The position numbers and the translations under genes are program-made. Source: Clostridia bacterium (GTDB lineage: Bacteria > Bacillota > Clostridia > Christensenellales > Borkfalkiaceae). Taken from it: a stretch of 6,305 nt of DNA. Where the stretch lies: NCBI GenBank assembly GCA_017452305.1, contig JAFTMQ010000064.1, forward strand, positions 1 to 6,305. Direction: 5' to 3'. Of the stretch, positions 5,421 to 6,305 are shown piece by piece; position 1 is the stretch's first letter; the number at the start of each line of letters is the position of its first letter. The notes under the pieces are model-generated. The model worked only from the letters and a program-made list of their open reading frames with translations. It did not search any database and had not been told where the DNA came from.

Positions 5421-6237
5421 TTTGTTTTTCCTCTTGATTGTTTTGCGTATCTTCCTTTGGAAGATAACGGATATATTCACAGTTGCTTAATTGACTGCGT
5501 TCCACCATTTTTTCGTAAATTTGGTTGCGGAGCTTTTGCATTCTTTCCTTGGTCGGCAAACTTTCGTCGGGATAAAAAGGTCCGTCTATATAGGTGACGA
5601 TTTTGGGCGTCTTGCCATGTTTGCGCTTTTGGTAGGTGTTGGTGAGCGCAAAGCAGGGCGCGTTTAAATCGACGGGGTAACGGAAAGAAACGGTTGGAAA
5701 ATCGCGTATGCCGATATAGTATGGCCAAATATGCGCCTCGGGATAAATCATAATGCAATTCCCCTCTTTATAACGGGTGTGAATTGCTTCCTTGAAATTA
5801 CGGCTCGCTTTTAAGTTATCGGGCATGGGAAGGGCACCCATGTACGCGTTCACTCTGCCAAGATAGGGCATAGACACGTTGTTTGCGTGCACGATTGTGT
5901 ACACCGATTTGGGGTTGACGGACAAAGACGGAATGACCGCGTCCCCTATCGGTTGGGTGTGGTTTCCGTACATGAAAAAGCCCTGCTTTTTGCCCTTTAA
6001 TTGCTTAAACGCCTTTTTATTTTTGACCGTCCAACGAAATTTAAAACGGCAGTAAAAATATGCCAACGGATGGGCTATCACCCCATAGGCAAAAAAGCGT
6101 TTTACACCACTCCAACCGCCACGGCGAATATATTTCCAATTTTCGTCAATCTTTTTGGGTTGAATGACCGCCTCGGAAAATTCGTCGTTGCGTTCGTCCG
6201 TGTAATATATCGTTTTTACAGGAAGAGGTTTTTTCAT
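5413..6237 (-). CDS. PlsC-like acyltransferase (1-acylglycerol-3-phosphate acyltransferase superfamily)
   Basis: Probable membrane-associated acyltransferase that transfers a fatty acyl chain to a glycerolipid or related acceptor. It has 274 residues, near the usual size of PlsC-type proteins. Motif I is NHTQPIGD at 92-99, preceded by a hydrophobic strand, but the His-Asp spacing is HX5D (H93, D99) instead of the standard HX4D. Motif II-like NNVSMPYLGRVNAYMGALPM lies at 119-138, motif III is YPEAH at 165-169 (E167, where FPEG is usual) and a motif IV-like APCFAL follows. A moderately hydrophobic segment near 48-63 may touch the membrane. The ATG at 6237 is the only reasonable start, as no ATG, GTG or TTG follows soon, yet no Shine-Dalgarno site is visible: a degenerate 7-bp repeat abuts it. 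It overlaps the glycosyltransferase gene by 8 bp. The superfamily is clear; the exact substrate is not. Confidence 0.83.
   Translation of the reverse strand: MKKPLPVKTIYYTDERNDEFSEAVIQPKKIDENWKYIRRGGWSGVKRFFAYGVIAHPLAYFYCRFKFRWTVKNKKAFKQLKGKKQGFFMYGNHTQPIGDAVIPSLSVNPKSVYTIVHANNVSMPYLGRVNAYMGALPMPDNLKASRNFKEAIHTRYKEGNCIMIYPEAHIWPYYIGIRDFPTVSFRYPVDLNAPCFALTNTYQKRKHGKTPKIVTYIDGPFYPDESLPTKERMQKLRNQIYEKMVERSQLSNCEYIRYLPKEDTQNNQEEKQND
5429..5435 (-). promoter_or_regulatory. Ribosome binding site setting the glycosyltransferase start
   Basis: AAGAGGA on the minus strand, 8 bases before the ATG at 5420 and inside the end of the acyltransferase gene. It supports a 280-residue protein over a longer 300-residue reading and fits translational coupling. 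Confidence 0.75.
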
Positions 6238-6298
6238 AAATACGAAATGTTGAATGCGGAATGCTTTCCGTAAATGCTGGGTGCTGAATGCGGAATGC
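6238..6298. repeat. Degenerate 7-bp tandem repeat upstream of the acyltransferase gene
   Basis: Read on the minus strand from 6298 down, the sequence divides into heptads: GCATTCC, GCATTCA, GCACCCA, GCATTTA, a 6-base break CGGAAA, GCATTCC, GCATTCA, ACATTTC and GTATTT running into the ATG. On the plus strand TGAATGCGGAATGC occurs at 6251-6264 and again at 6285-6298, and CGGAA (6257-6261) can pair with TTCCG (6266-6270). The array may continue past the right edge. No promoter or ribosome binding site for the acyltransferase is visible in it. Confidence 0.7.
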
Positions 6299-6305
6299 GG
6301 ACTTG

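Noticed and set aside
5421..5480. A longer glycosyltransferase with 20 extra N-terminal residues
   Set aside because: The added part is a basic stretch within the acyltransferase gene with no ribosome binding site, while the ATG at 5420 has a good one and begins the conserved sequence.
6238..6305. A possible CRISPR array at the right edge
   Set aside because: The units are 7 bp and contiguous, with no 25-40 bp repeats or unique spacers, so it is a simple tandem repeat.

Overview
The window looks like a chromosomal segment of a low-to-mid G+C Bacillota, probably an uncultured Clostridia-type lineage. The evidence is clear Shine-Dalgarno sites before most genes, sigma-A-type promoters, a lipoprotein-anchored solute-binding protein (the Gram-positive arrangement), a TTG start and short U-tract terminators. 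The exact taxon cannot be fixed from the sequence. Six protein genes cover nearly all of it. I see no rRNA, tRNA, CRISPR array, transposase or phage gene.

Layout. (1) Positions 1-977, minus strand: most of tgt, the tRNA-guanine transglycosylase of queuosine synthesis, cut by the left edge and read from its own promoter near 1012-1040. (2) Positions 978-1277: a 300-bp AT-rich divergent control region. It holds the tgt promoter, seven copies of a TTATRCA/TGYATAA heptamer, phased A-tracts, and the promoter of the next operon with an inverted repeat between its -35 and -10. (3) Positions 1278-4539, plus strand: a polar amino acid ABC importer, made of lipoprotein binding protein, permease and ATPase, followed closely by a PHP-domain phosphatase of the histidinol-phosphatase type. 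A strong hairpin with a U-tract lies between the binding protein and the permease. (4) Positions 4548-4579: a GC-rich bidirectional terminator. (5) Positions 4578-6237, minus strand: a PlsC-like acyltransferase and a GT8 glycosyltransferase with an 8-bp overlap. (6) Positions 6238-6305: a degenerate 7-bp tandem repeat running to the right edge.

How the genes work together. The importer is a complete three-part system: the binding protein captures a polar amino acid outside the membrane, a permease that probably forms a homodimer carries it through, and the ATPase drives transport. The hairpin after the binding-protein gene probably lets that protein be made in excess of the membrane parts. 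The phosphatase downstream is probably cotranscribed and hints at, but does not prove, a link to histidine metabolism. The convergent acyltransferase/glycosyltransferase pair suggests envelope lipid or glycolipid modification. tgt is a housekeeping gene that only shares the control region.

I found no clear new multi-gene system. The points most worth a second look are the heptamer array in the divergent control region, the Lys-rich insertion in the ATPase, the altered His/Asp spacing in the acyltransferase, and the heptad repeat directly against the acyltransferase start.
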